Shown here: positions 8,633 to 18,610 of the stretch, in pieces
Layout of the letters: every line of letters starts with the position of its first letter
Numbering within the stretch: the stretch's first letter is position 1
Source of the DNA: Nemertoderma westbladi
Taxonomy: Eukaryota; Xenacoelomorpha; Nemertodermatida; Nemertodermatidae
Assembly: GCA_032718475.1 (NCBI GenBank)
Contig: JAUCBJ010003113.1
Location: 1 to 31,888, forward strand
Direction: 5' to 3'
Length of the DNA: 31,888 nucleotides
Program-made: the position numbers and the translations under genes
The notes under the pieces: generated by a model
What the model was told of the DNA's origin: nothing
Databases searched by the model: none
What the model saw: only the letters and a program-made list of their open reading frames with translations

Positions 8633-9605
8633 TAGTGCTGCGAACTGAAACTGAAATTGAACTGGAACTGAAATCGAACTGAAATTGTTTTTGGCAATTT
8701 TAGTGAACTGAAACTAGAACTGAAACATTCATTTTTTTAAAACTGAAACTGAAACTAGAACTGAAACTTGTTATCTTGGAATAGGCCTACTGGAACTGGA
8801 ACTAGAACTGAATTGCCAGAAATTTAAAACTGAAAGTATGATCTATAAATTGGGAATAAGAACAAATTTAAAATTAGCGTTTTTAGTGTTCATAAATACT
8901 ATTTCAATCTTTAATAAATAAATGTAATTTGCTTTATTGTGTTGCAAGACCTACTACTACTGTATAGAAACGAACAGCCAAATCACTGCAAAGTTCATAA
9001 ATTTAGTGGGCCTGTTAAATAGGCCTATCTTAGTTAGAATCTATAAAACAATAGGTCTAGCTCGTCGAAAGTACTTGGCCCTAACTAAATTATGTCCTCT
9101 TTCAGATGATGCAAATAAAAATTGTAATAGCTCCAGTAGTTTTCGAGATTGGGAGTTCCTGGTACCTATTTTAGCACCTTTCGGAATTGAATTACTCAAA
9201 TATATATTTTATTTTAAAGTAATACGTTAATTGTCAACCTAACAATTACCTTTTTGCAGCAAAAAATTCCGGTTGTTTTCATTAAAAATGTAATAAATGG
9301 CAGTCGGATCCATCGGTGGGTACCACACGATTGGCCACGGCAGATTGTTATGTACCAGTATGTAAACAAGACACTTGCAAAATTTTCTGAACATAGAACT
9401 GAAACTACATATTTTTGGGAACTTGAACTTAAACTGGAACTGAAATAAATAGGTTTATTAGAACTGAAACAAGAACTAAAACTGAAATTATTATTTTTTT
9501 GGGAACTGGAACTGAAACTTGAACTGAAATAAACGTGTTTATTAAAACTAAAACTGAAACCGAAACAAGTCAAATTTTCTTTCAGTTCGCAGCACTAGTG
9601 TAGAC
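8625..9605. mobile_element. hAT-type MITE (965 bp) with 8-bp target duplications
   Basis: The element runs from 8633 to 9597. Its termini are TAGTGCTGCGAACTGAAA and the exact reverse complement TTTCAGTTCGCAGCACTA, an 18-bp inverted repeat with the (C/T)A(A/G)NG start of hAT elements. It is flanked by GTGTAGAC at 8625-8632 and 9598-9605, the 8-bp duplication hAT transposases make. Both subterminal regions are packed with GAACTGAAACT-type repeats. There is no transposase; open frames inside are short and unlike known proteins. It splits LINE ORF1: removing the element plus one duplication copy restores a continuous frame. Confidence 0.92.
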
Positions 9606-10936
9606 TAAATGGGTTATTGACAGAACCCTGCCGCAAACGTTTGCGTAAGATTGAATCTACGGATAAAGGTATCACATTGGAAGGCCTCAAGAACGATCTC
9701 ATAACTGCTGTCTCTGCCCTACAGGCTCGCATGTGTATGATCGAGGCTGAGAACTCCAACCTCAAAGAGCGCAGGGGAACTGTGGTAGATGAACTGAGCA
9801 TCGAAAGCCACCATCGAGTCATGTGGGAGTCTAAATTCAACAAACTCAGTTCGACTAAACCAACAATAGGACAGATACTATACGACAATCCCAGCTCAAC
9901 AATCACCACTATAATAGAGCCCGTCACAGAAAACCAACCAATGGGCGACTTCATTCTAAACATGCCTCTCTCGCCTCATGGCTTGCCCCAAATAGAAGAA
10001 TACGTGATTGTTGACTCAATCAATTCTCCACCAGTTTCACCAGCAGCGCCCCCTGTATTCAAAGACGTGACACAACAATCAAACGCCGATGGCTGGACAA
10101 CTGTAGAACCAAAAAAGAACAAATACACACGAAATTTGGGCGTCGAAACTAAGAGTGACAACCGCGGTCAAAAAAGAGGCACTATAAGAGGGAACGACAT
10201 TCAACCGAGCAAACCGGCCTCAAACAGAGATCCTCCACAAAGACTGCGCTGCGCAGACTCGAGGCGACTTCATTCCCTGTTCATCAGCGGAGTGTCAAGG
10301 AATAATAACGAGAATGATGTTCTAGAATACCTGCACCGTAACAAAATTGAGGTACATCGTTCATCATGCAGGTTAAGCCGTGACTCCATTAACATCTGAC
10401 TAACCGTGGATTTAAACAATTCAGAGACACTAAAACAATCTGACTTCTGGCCTGCTGGAATTCGATGTCGCGACTGGGAATATCATCCCAGATATGTGGA
10501 ACAAAGAAAACGTCATGAAGATAATCGAGATCACCATAACAACCACGTACAACACCGACGGCATAAAGACCCCCATATTCAACGTGATAATAGCGGACAG
10601 CTTTCGAGTCAACACGACCGCAACAGCCAACAAGATACCAACGGACAACCCTGGGTGCATCGCAACCTGACCGAACAACTAGACTCCCGCGAACAACGTT
10701 CGAGGAATGGAGACCAGTATGGGGGGCAACGAGATCAGTCTAGGAAACGAGACTATGATGGACAATCCTCGTGGCTGTGCAACCCCAACGAGCAACACTC
10801 ATGGAAACCGGATCGCTACGGACAGCCCTCAGGCCATCGTGACCACGATGAACAACAATCGTGGAAACGAGAACGCAACGGACAGCCATCATCATATACT
10901 AATCCTAGAGAGTTCCCAAGCCGGTATCGTCTTTAA
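9606..10936 (+). pseudogene. LINE ORF1, C-terminal part: coiled coil, gag-like domain, repeat tail
   Basis: This continues the protease ORF in the same frame once the MITE is left out. The first 80 residues have a helical, coiled-coil look (LKNDLITAVSALQARMCMIE). Next comes a polar linker with DGWTTVEPKKNK. A domain from about 10265 (RRLHSLFISGVSRNNNENDV) to about 10480 (SDFWPAGIRCRDWE) matches the RRM/gag-like module common in invertebrate LINE ORF1 proteins, including its closing FWP-G-R-W signature; it should bind element RNA. An in-frame TGA interrupts it at 10397-10399, and the frame stays open on both sides. The tail (10500-10936) is rich in Gln, Arg, Asp and His and includes 20-residue repeats around (N/D)EQ(H/Q)SWK. 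It ends at a TAA inside the ORF2 overlap. Confidence 0.75.
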
Positions 10937-11792
10937 CACGTCAAACAACGAGGAGAGAAGTGAAATCGTAGCTGTAAGATGTGGTACACTAAATACAAAC
11001 GGATTTTCAAGCAATACAAACTATATAAATAAACTTCTTGATGAATGTGACTTCCTTGGAATACAGGAACACTGGTTGGACGATCTGGAATGTCAGGCCA
11101 GCCTCTTTCCGCTTGACAATAAATTTGACTGCGTCTACGCTGTCAGTTCCTTGATGGAAAATCCGGATAGAAAACGCGGTGCGGGCGGCGTCGCTTTATT
11201 CTTTAAGAAGGATTTAGTGAGGAATTGGTCTCAGGTAAACGGCGGCGACGACATAGTTGGCATTATTGCTGACCTACACCATGCCGAGCGGCCGGTCTTG
11301 GTGTTATCATGTTATGCTCCGGATCAATCAAAGGACACCGCCTTGTATGACAGTTTCCTGGGTCGCCTACGCTCCCTCATAACTCAATATTCAGGGTGTC
11401 TTCCGATAGTCCTAATGGACTGCAATGCCGATGTCGGTAACTTACAAGGTGCGAGGGGACACCTATCAAACGAAAAACCAAATTCTAGAGGCATTCATCT
11501 GAACTCATTCCTAAACACCATCGAGTTATGCGCGGCAGACACTCACACTCAGTTCAGTGGGCCAGTGGTAACTTTCCGGGGACAGGGTAGAGATACGTCC
11601 TCGTATATCGACCATATACTGGCGTCAACCACCGGGCTCGATCTCATCAACACTGGAATAGTATATGACGACGATCCAGCCAATAACTTCTCCGACCACG
11701 TTCCAGTAACTGCAAATTTTCAGCTCACTTCAAATAACGGCGATGCACAAACGACGTCAATTGAAGTTCAATTGGGCGAAGGCAACGGATGA
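10707..11792 (+). pseudogene. LINE ORF2, part 1: APE-type endonuclease
   Basis: The frame opens at 10707 inside ORF1 and overlaps it by 230 bp. Conserved sequence starts at about 10966 (IVAVRCGTLNTNG). All expected active-site blocks of the AP-like endonuclease are present in order: LNTNG, QEHWL, SCYAPD, MDCNADVG, SSYIDHI and FSDHVPV. This enzyme nicks the target DNA to prime reverse transcription. There is no Met between the ORF1 stop and the domain, so translation would need the early Met within ORF1 or a frameshift from it. The frame ends at 11792. The protein continues in the next frame from about 11765, so a frameshift separates it from the RT. Confidence 0.85.
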
Positions 11793-12828
11793 GGATAAAG
11801 ATAAATATAAGGAGGTAGTTGACTTCGCTGTCGAAAAGTCTGCCCTAGAGATCAATGACCTTCGAGCCAAAAATGGTAGCATCGAGGACATAAACAACTG
11901 CATGGACAAACTACAATGTGCAGTGGTTGCGGCCACAACAACATACATCCCGACGCTGAAACAAAGATGCAGTACGAAAAATATACGAATCCGTTCCAAA
12001 CTGCTACAATCAAGTGTGAAGATTACACGGCAGCTGTATAAACTGTGGGAGGAGGCGGGCCATGAGCCCACCGACCAACTGGGTTCGGAGTTCAAAGAGT
12101 CGAAACGGCGCACTCAGAGGATTAAAAATTATTTATCAAAGAACTTTGTTCGCAATTCCACAAACAAATGGGCCAGAAACGTCAGTTCAAACCCTAGAAA
12201 TTTCTGGTCCAACGTTAATCGCGCGAAGACTTCTAGTGCCCCGCCAACGATGGAGTCTCCCCTACGAGACCACAACGCCACTAAGTTCAGTGGAGGCGGC
12301 GGAGTGAGTGAAACTCTGAACGCCGAACTGCGGGAAGCCTGTTCGGAAACGGTTCTCCCTCAAATCTCGTCGTTAGCTGTGAGACGAGCCATGGTCTCAC
12401 TATCGACTGGGAAATCCCCTGACTTCGCCTCATTAACTGTGGAACATTTACTGCACATGAACCCAGAACCGATCTGTGAATATCTCGCCTCCTTAATCAA
12501 TGCCTGTTTTAATCTAAAGCAAGTACCTGAACTGTTTGGAAATTCGGTCGTATCAAGTCTTTACAAAGGAAAGCAAAGAGACATATACAACACTGGATCC
12601 TATAGACCTATAGCTTCCATAAGTATCTGGGCGAAGGTTTTCGAACGTATCATTCTCACCGACTTCCCCATCAATATCAAACTCCACGATAACCAAACTG
12701 CATATCGGGACAGGATCGGCTGTGATATTGCCATAGCGACAATTCTAGAATGTATGGAGAACAATCTATCCAGCAAATCGACACTGTTCTATGTCAGCTG
12801 GACATCGAGTCGGCGTTCGACACGGTAG
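11765..12828 (+). pseudogene. LINE ORF2, part 2: linker and RT fingers
   Basis: This stretch follows the endonuclease after a frameshift. It begins with the usual linker (FNWAKATDEDKDKYKE), then a basic helical region, then the first RT blocks: TGKSPDFASLTVEHL, VVSSLYKGKQRDIYNTGSYR with RPIASISIWAKVFERII, and DNQTAYRDRIGCD. These are RT motifs 0-2a of non-LTR elements. A second frameshift near 12785 cuts the frame just before the catalytic block. An 81-codon frame overlapping at 12062-12307 is a shadow. Confidence 0.85.
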
Positions 12829-13436
12829 ACTACGACGCACTCGGTCTCAAGATGTTGGAATTCGTCAACCCCCATGTGGTCGCGACCGTGCTGAACTATT
12901 ACACCATCAGTATGATATTCCTTAAGTTTGCCGGTTTAGTAGACAGCGACGGAATCCAAGTCTCCCGCGGAGTTAAACAGGGGTCGCTCCTATCGCCTCT
13001 CCTGTTCAATCTATATACCCGGAGTATTATTGATGACCTTCAGGACACAAACATCGGATACTCAATTAACTCGATCTGGTTGGGAGCAATCTCATATGCT
13101 GACGATTTTCTGTTGATGGCTAACAGCGCCAAAGACATTCAGCAGCTGTACACTACGTTTAGCTCAAGCGCCAAAAACATAAAGCTGTTGGTGGAAAAGA
13201 GTAAAATCAACTGGTCGGTTTTTTCGAACCAATGATCTCTACATCTCCCAACCTTCCTCACATTAGAAGGCCAACTGATCCCCACCAAGAACTCGTGGAC
13301 CTTTCTGGGCTACAACTTAGCCCAGGCTATGACCAACCCTCTGGGCGCGTCGGTGCAGAAAATCGCTGCTCTGGCCCACATGTTCCAGTCGAAGGGTTGG
13401 TCCATGAGGTGGCTGTTCGCGCTTTCAGACCTTTAG
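12785..13436 (+). pseudogene. LINE ORF2, part 3: RT palm and thumb start
   Basis: This holds the catalytic centre: LDIESAFDTVDYDAL (first Asp), GVKQGSLLSPLLFNLY, and SYADDFLLM with the Asp pair at 13101-13106. All three metal-binding Asp are kept. An in-frame TGA occurs at 13233-13235. The same frame goes on through NSWTFLGYNLA, a normal RT palm/thumb motif, to a TAG at 13434-13436. The usual C-terminal 200-300 residues of a LINE ORF2 are not found; short open stretches to about 13615 in another frame may be their decayed remains. The 70-codon frame at 13232-13444 is a shadow. Confidence 0.85.
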
Positions 13437-14723
13437 CAGTTTAACCTGCCAAATTTGGATGTCTTCTAGATAATAAATCGACTTTAGCCTATGACGAGTA
13501 TTTGATACACTACATTAGCCGAAGCCAGTCTATGCGCGACCATTCACCCGCTGGATATACCCGGGAGACTGGATTCGGAAGCTTAACCTTATTGCGGTGT
13601 AGGCCTACTGTATTATTCAACTGATCGTAATATATAATCTCTGACAAATATTATTCACTTTCGGGAAATATTAACAGTTCCTTTAGGACGTGGCGCTCTA
13701 AATATGTAAACAGAGTTATGACTTAAACTAGACACAACGGGATGGCTATGGATTCACGTATATAGCGCATTCTTTAGGAGATGCTTTGTTATCAGTCACA
13801 ATCATGTACACTACCGCACAATACTGCACACCGATCTGCCGACCTTCACTAATTTTAGTCACATATAAAGAGAACAACAACCGATACATGTAGTGCCTAT
13901 GAAATAGCATTAGATTCACTTCAAAACCACTTTAATGTAAGTCGCAATCGTTATATGTAACCGGTCTCTCTTACCTTCAGTATATCAAGAAGATTGAGGG
14001 TTTTGTAATTATTTATCGATATTCCAAATATAATAATATTACATCAACTGATATAATGAATGACCGACAGTAAATAGCAGTAAAAATGCGGTGTTTGTAG
14101 TTGACAATATGATTAGGTGAGTAGGTAAGATAACAGATATACGTTCTATAATTAAGCCTACTAATGTTGGTCTAAAGCCTGAAAACACAGAGATTCCAAA
14201 GCCGGTCTTCTAGGCTCGGGAAAACTAACACAACTGAACCCTCTGGGATGTTGTAGGTATCTTTCAACACAAAGAGAAACAGCTCTCATTGGCCGAGTTC
14301 CAGATTCTGTAGGTTCCACGAATGTCTAAATGCCGAACTATTCGGGTTTTTGCAGCCCATATTCAACACAAGGCGAAATCGCTCTGATTGGTGGATCATT
14401 GTTCTGATTGGTTGATCGAACAGAACAAAGAGCCTATAGGCGTACAGCAAATCGGTTGGTAGATTGCGTCATTTGAGTTAGGTAGTTTAGAGTATTTGAG
14501 CGCATTGTGGGAAAACTGGCTTTTTATGGCCGCTAAAGCACACATGCAGACACAGCGGATAAATCGCTAGTTATGTCCTCTAAAAACACCTTACACAGTA
14601 CATTGCGGAGAAAAGGGCCAGTTATATCCCGCAAAAGCTTTTACACCACTCCCAGAAAATGGGATTTAATTCTATAAAATATAAGAAATCACAGTTTCTA
14701 AAATATAAAAATACTCTAAACAG
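13437..14723. other. Non-coding stretch, no gene recognised
   Basis: 13437-13615 may hold the decayed 3' end of the LINE. Beyond that I see no coding signal. Four ATTGG (reverse CCAAT) boxes lie at 14285-14415, two of them in the repeated context TGATTGGT(G/T)GATC. A diverged pair of about 40 bp (TTCAACACAAAG.GAAACAGCTCT and TTCAACACAAGGCGAAATCGCTCT) starts near 14264 and 14363. These could be promoter-type elements. No start codon with a credible protein follows on the plus strand. Confidence 0.5.
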
Positions 14724-16083
14724 CTAGTCTTTCTTGCGCGGACGGCGTTTACGCAGTTTTTTGAGGCTAGCAAGAGTCCTTTTCTCTTTGGGGCGAGCCA
14801 CTTTACTAGGAGGGCTATAACTCCTGGGTGAAGGGTGCAATACAATTGCATCAGAAGGTTTAGGGTTACGGTCGATGTCTCGTCCATTTCGATATGCTTC
14901 TCCTCGAGCTGATTTTCCTCCGCTTATCGTTGGATGCGTTCGTCCAAAACTCTTGCAGAGAATAGGGTCGTCCAAGTTCGATATCTTCTTAGAGATTCTG
15001 AATTTTCTGATCGAACTGAGATAAAATTAATTCGTTTACCGCTTGGACTTGCTGCTGCAATTTACGTTTCTCTAAACAATTGTAGGTTCATTTTCCGATC
15101 TTTTGACGAATAGTGTCCAACGCGTTTCGTACAACTCTTTCCTCCGCCTCGGTGACAGGTTATATCGGGTTAAACAGGGACGATGATACGGTTGAATGGC
15201 GATATTAGCTGTCCACGTCCCAATCCGACTAAGTGAGATGGGTGAATATTTAGGGAGCCCACAACCGGAGTGCCACCGACTAACTGTTCGGGTAACACTA
15301 GATCTTGGAACAGTGAGTACAGTTCGGGAGGATCCGTGATACTATTAGGATCAAGAGTCTGAGGTCCAACTAGGGAATGAGGAGGTCTGACCGAGTATTC
15401 CAGAACTCTGATCATAGGTTTATTTAAGGATCGTTTGAATCGAGCGAGCGTAGGTGATACATCGAACAAGTTTCGCTCGAAACTCCCGTAAATATAGCGA
15501 GTAAAACTGTGTTTAAAGCAACGTCTCCGCGGATGTTTATGTCTTTCCGTTTGTTGGTTGGGTCTTGGGCATTCATCGCAATAATACCAAAGACGCACGT
15601 ATTGTAGGGGAAACGCGGGTGATATTTATTCGGTGTTACAACGTTTCTCTCAAGAATTCTAAATATACGTTAGAGTGACTGCGTTTATCCGGTTCTTTAA
15701 CGTCTTCTCTTTCGAGTCGATTTCGAATAGAATTTTCGCATTCGATTTTCAGTTTATCGTTCCGACTCCGCTGGGTAGGATACTCAAAACAGTACCATTT
15801 CCCTTTCGGTGTCGACATCGTCCGTATCGTGTAAATCGATAGGATGACCAGTAGTTAAGAAGTCCATATACATACCATTACGATGCGTATAGTGAGCGGT
15901 GAGTTTTCTATAGTCCAATTCACGCGTAAGTTGCTCCTGGGACATTGGCGGTTCGATATAACGACCATCGTCCTCCGAAGTAGTTGGACCAGCGTCGCCG
16001 CGTATCAAGCTATCAACAAACGCTTGTAAAGGTAGAGTATATCGCTCCCTGATACCAAGATCATCTTCTATCAACTCAGTCAT
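14724..16083 (-). pseudogene. Unrecognised gene remnant with several frameshifts
   Basis: Four minus-strand frames follow one another with little gap: 16083-15784, 15818-15636, about 15640-15170 and about 15170-14724. Each looks like real protein rather than a shadow. The first is acidic (MTELIEDDLGIRERYTLPL). The second is basic/polar (GKWYCFEYPTQRSRNDKL). The third has Trp/Tyr/Cys and Pro content (YVRLWYYCDECPRPN). The last has a Gln/Glu-rich helix, then a Lys/Arg-rich tail (KKLRKRRPRKKD). I read them as one protein of about 450 residues broken by at least three frameshifts and a stop. No motif identifies it. A structural protein of a virus-like or LTR element would fit the basic tail, as would a third ORF of the neighbouring BEL/Pao remnant, but neither is shown. 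Confidence 0.5.
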
Positions 16084-16869
16084 ATCTGCTATATGAGTTT
16101 ATCAATATTATAATGAGTTTATATTTAGGCTAGCGGGCGTCGCTGCCTACCCCTCTCGGCCCCCGGACAGCGCAAGATCCTCAGCGCTGGTGTGCCGTCG
16201 CCTCTGTGTTTTCGCCAACGTAGTAGCTACACAACGACAACCGGCACAAGTCACTCCACCGTCCGTCCCAAAGGCTTAGATTTACTTCAGGTTCTTACTG
16301 GAGAGTTAGGGCTACTTTCACAATTGCGACTCGCTACTGTAAACACACTTTAGTAGTAACATTCACCTATAAACGCACAAATTCCACACAACTGTCACAA
16401 ATCGCACACATTCGGGCCATTTGTCTGTTAGTCAGTGCCTTCCAGAATGCCACGTTATTATTGGGTATCCTTGGATAATAGCAGTGTGCTATTTTATTCC
16501 TTATGCTATTTAATGGGGCAAGCCTTTATTGTTCTTTTAACTCACTTCTAATTCTAGCGTGGTTGTTGCCATGGTGACATTATGGAAAGCTAGCGGTAGA
16601 ATTAGGGTAATTCTCATGCATACAGATCTGGGATGCTATTTAATAGTAATTCTTTAATTGTCAATATTTCTCTTTATACATGATTTTATGAATTTTATCG
16701 GCTATTGACTATATATTGGAGATTCTCGCACACTAATATACTTAATAGGGTGAATCTCCGCTCCCATGATCTATTAATTTATGGAATTTTGGGAATGTTA
16801 TAAATTGTATAAAAATGACAATTTATCAAATTCATTAAAAAGATGAATTTAAATTTATTCCCGTAAATT
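16084..16869. other. Non-coding stretch between remnants
   Basis: A GC-richer part (16130-16270) is followed by increasingly AT-rich sequence. GCTATTTTATTCCTT/GCTATTTAATGG-like words recur at 16490-16650. I find no ORF, tRNA or clear LTR boundary, although the position downstream of a minus-strand pol gene is where a 3' LTR would lie. Confidence 0.45.
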
Positions 16870-17204
16870 TTATTATTTAATATTAAATAGACACAATTTT
16901 ATTCCAGAACATGTCTGGGGACTGGGATCCTTGATTCTAGGAAATTGATCTTTTTAAGAATATCGGTAAGTGCTACGATATCTTAATAGACTAGAATTTT
17001 AAAGGATCAAAAATTTGACAGATTTTGTAAATATTAATAATTAATATTTAGGATGGGCACCAGTTTATTCCAGAACATGTCTGGGGACGTTAACCACTGA
17101 TTCTAGAATTTTGTCTTTCAAGTATATCGGTGGGTGCCGCGATATCTTAATCGACTAGAATTGCAGATGGTCAAAGGGTTTAACAGATTTATTTTGCGTT
17201 GTAC
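16870..17204. repeat. Tandem duplication, about 166 bp per unit
   Basis: Two diverged copies, each with ATTCCAGAACATGTCTGGGG (16901 and 17067), then GATTCTAG, then ATATCGGT(A/G).GTGC..CGATATCTTAAT and GACTAGAATT. The core ATATCGG...CGATAT is a near-palindrome, and CCAGAACATGTCTGG is itself nearly palindromic. They may be part of an LTR or promoter repeat of the BEL/Pao element; that is inference. 17205-17715 is very AT-rich, with TATAAATA/ATAATAAA runs and no gene. Confidence 0.75.
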
Positions 17205-17715
17205 GCTACTGTTAAAGTGACATCACGCTACTATATGTATTATTTAATATACGGTATGAGAGCAATATCGCACGAAGCAATGTCAGTGAGAAGAGGCAAG
17301 TCGTTTCCAAGGTCTACCCAGAGCTTGGTTTAGCCGAGACACGAGGATCTGAACTTTGCATTCCTAATACTCTACTTACCAATAATACTTGAATATAGTA
17401 GGAGCTTTATTGTACTTTAATAAGTACGGATATTTCATCTTACTGTAGTTACGTATTTGTAATGTAATACGGACAGTAAGGAAAGAGAAAAAGAATTATT
17501 TCTCGCCGTCGCACTAAATATATAATATATAAGTAATTAAGTAATAAACGCGAATATATATTGCACTAATCTACTAAATAATCGCTAAAATAACATTCTA
17601 CTAAATAAAATTAAAGAAAACGATTATAATAAAATTACATAATAATACATACATAAATATAAAATAATAAAAACAAATATAAAATAATATAGTCACACAC
17701 CCACTCCAGACGCTG

Positions 17716-18610
17716 TTATGTTGGGGAGTCCCTAGATGTTTGTTGGATTAGGGAGGTGGTCGTGGGAAGAGTATCTTGCCTTCCATAGTTTCCGGACAGT
17801 TCTCGGTCTCGTTCCAGTAAACATAAACGACCAACTGGGCGATTGAGCTGCTGTGTCTCGAAGACAATTCCAGGTTTCCTCTTCGTCCTGGAATAGTGAC
17901 GATAGAAACATCGCTTCAAATACACGACGGCCTTACAAAGCCGATTCCAGGATCTATAGTGGTCCATCGCTCCCGGCAGGAGAGGTGAGAGTCCCGGCGA
18001 GACGTCTGGTGTTCCAGATCTCCAGTCTCTCTCTCTGATCTCCACAACAGATCGGTTCGCGGTGGGGGAGTTTAGATCCACAGTGTCGTCCCTGGCAATG
18101 TGTAGTACAGACAGATCTATCATGGGTTTAAATAACCTTGATTTACTCGTCCGGGTTTTAGGTTTGACTTTCTCCGCTCCCTTGGCTTGCCCAATCTCAA
18201 CCGTGGTAAGATGGGGAGGCCATTCATCTTCTTTACTTAGGAAGTCGGGTCCACCTAACCAGTCTGGAGTATCTGTCAGTTCTTGAGGAGTTGCTCCTCT
18301 GGAAGCGATGACGGCTAAATTAATCGTCTCGGGGCAATGTCTCCATTGATCTACATTGGAGTTAATATCGTCATTATCTGACGAGTATGGTGTTCCCTCA
18401 GTTGGGTCGTCTACCTCACTGCTCTCCGCTTCCCATTCACTTACTTGGTATACCCATTCTTTTGGTAACCTTTCTATGAGAGTTCTACGGGAAGGGCCAG
18501 TAAAGTACCAACCTACTCTAGTTCTTCCCGCATAGGCTTGTAGTGGTTGCGGTTGAGCAGGTCGTTTCTCCGATTTTGGCCGATGAGTATTTGCACTCCA
18601 GGGTAGTCTG
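17716..18610 (-). pseudogene. BEL/Pao pol remnant lacking reverse transcriptase
   Basis: A minus-strand frame is open from 18540 to 17716 (about 274 codons) and is preceded by a piece in another frame. The first piece (VQILIG near 18590) and TRVGWYFTGP (18520-18490) match the ILIG...T-LGW-SGP end of the DUF1758 aspartic-protease-like domain of Pao elements. The next block, INLAVIASRGATPQEL with DWLGGPDFL and EDEWP, is the NPADLASRG...W-GP-WL...EWP signature at the end of the Pao RNase H region. Later, HYRSWNRLCKAVVYLKRC fits the helical stretch before the integrase. The entire reverse transcriptase that should lie between protease and RNase H is missing, and the integrase is absent. It is fused at 18611 to LINE ORF1 sequence. 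Confidence 0.75.

Larger units (their letters stand above)
6911..13436 (+). mobile_element. Non-LTR retrotransposon with Ulp1 protease in ORF1
   Basis: The coding span of one LINE: ORF1 (6911-10936, split by a MITE) and ORF2 (from within 10707-10966 to 13436). The order is C48 protease, linker, gag-like domain, basic repeat tail, APE endonuclease, reverse transcriptase. The element's own ends are not identified. The CCCAGTAAC region upstream may be its 5' UTR. ORF2 stops soon after the RT thumb, without the usual C-terminal region, and no poly(A) tail or target duplication is seen. The endonuclease and RT wording (QEHWL, GVKQGSLLSP, SYADDF) points to the broad Jockey/I/CR1 assemblage; I cannot fix the clade. 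It is inactive now: one MITE insertion, three frameshifts and two in-frame TGA codons. Confidence 0.8.

Noticed and set aside
8937-9230. 97-codon ORF as MITE transposase
   Set aside because: It is too short, unlike any hAT transposase, and has no catalytic or zinc-finger motif.
14724-16083. Herpesvirus-like gene integration
   Set aside because: I considered it because of the basic tail and unusual composition, but no diagnostic motif supports any virus family.
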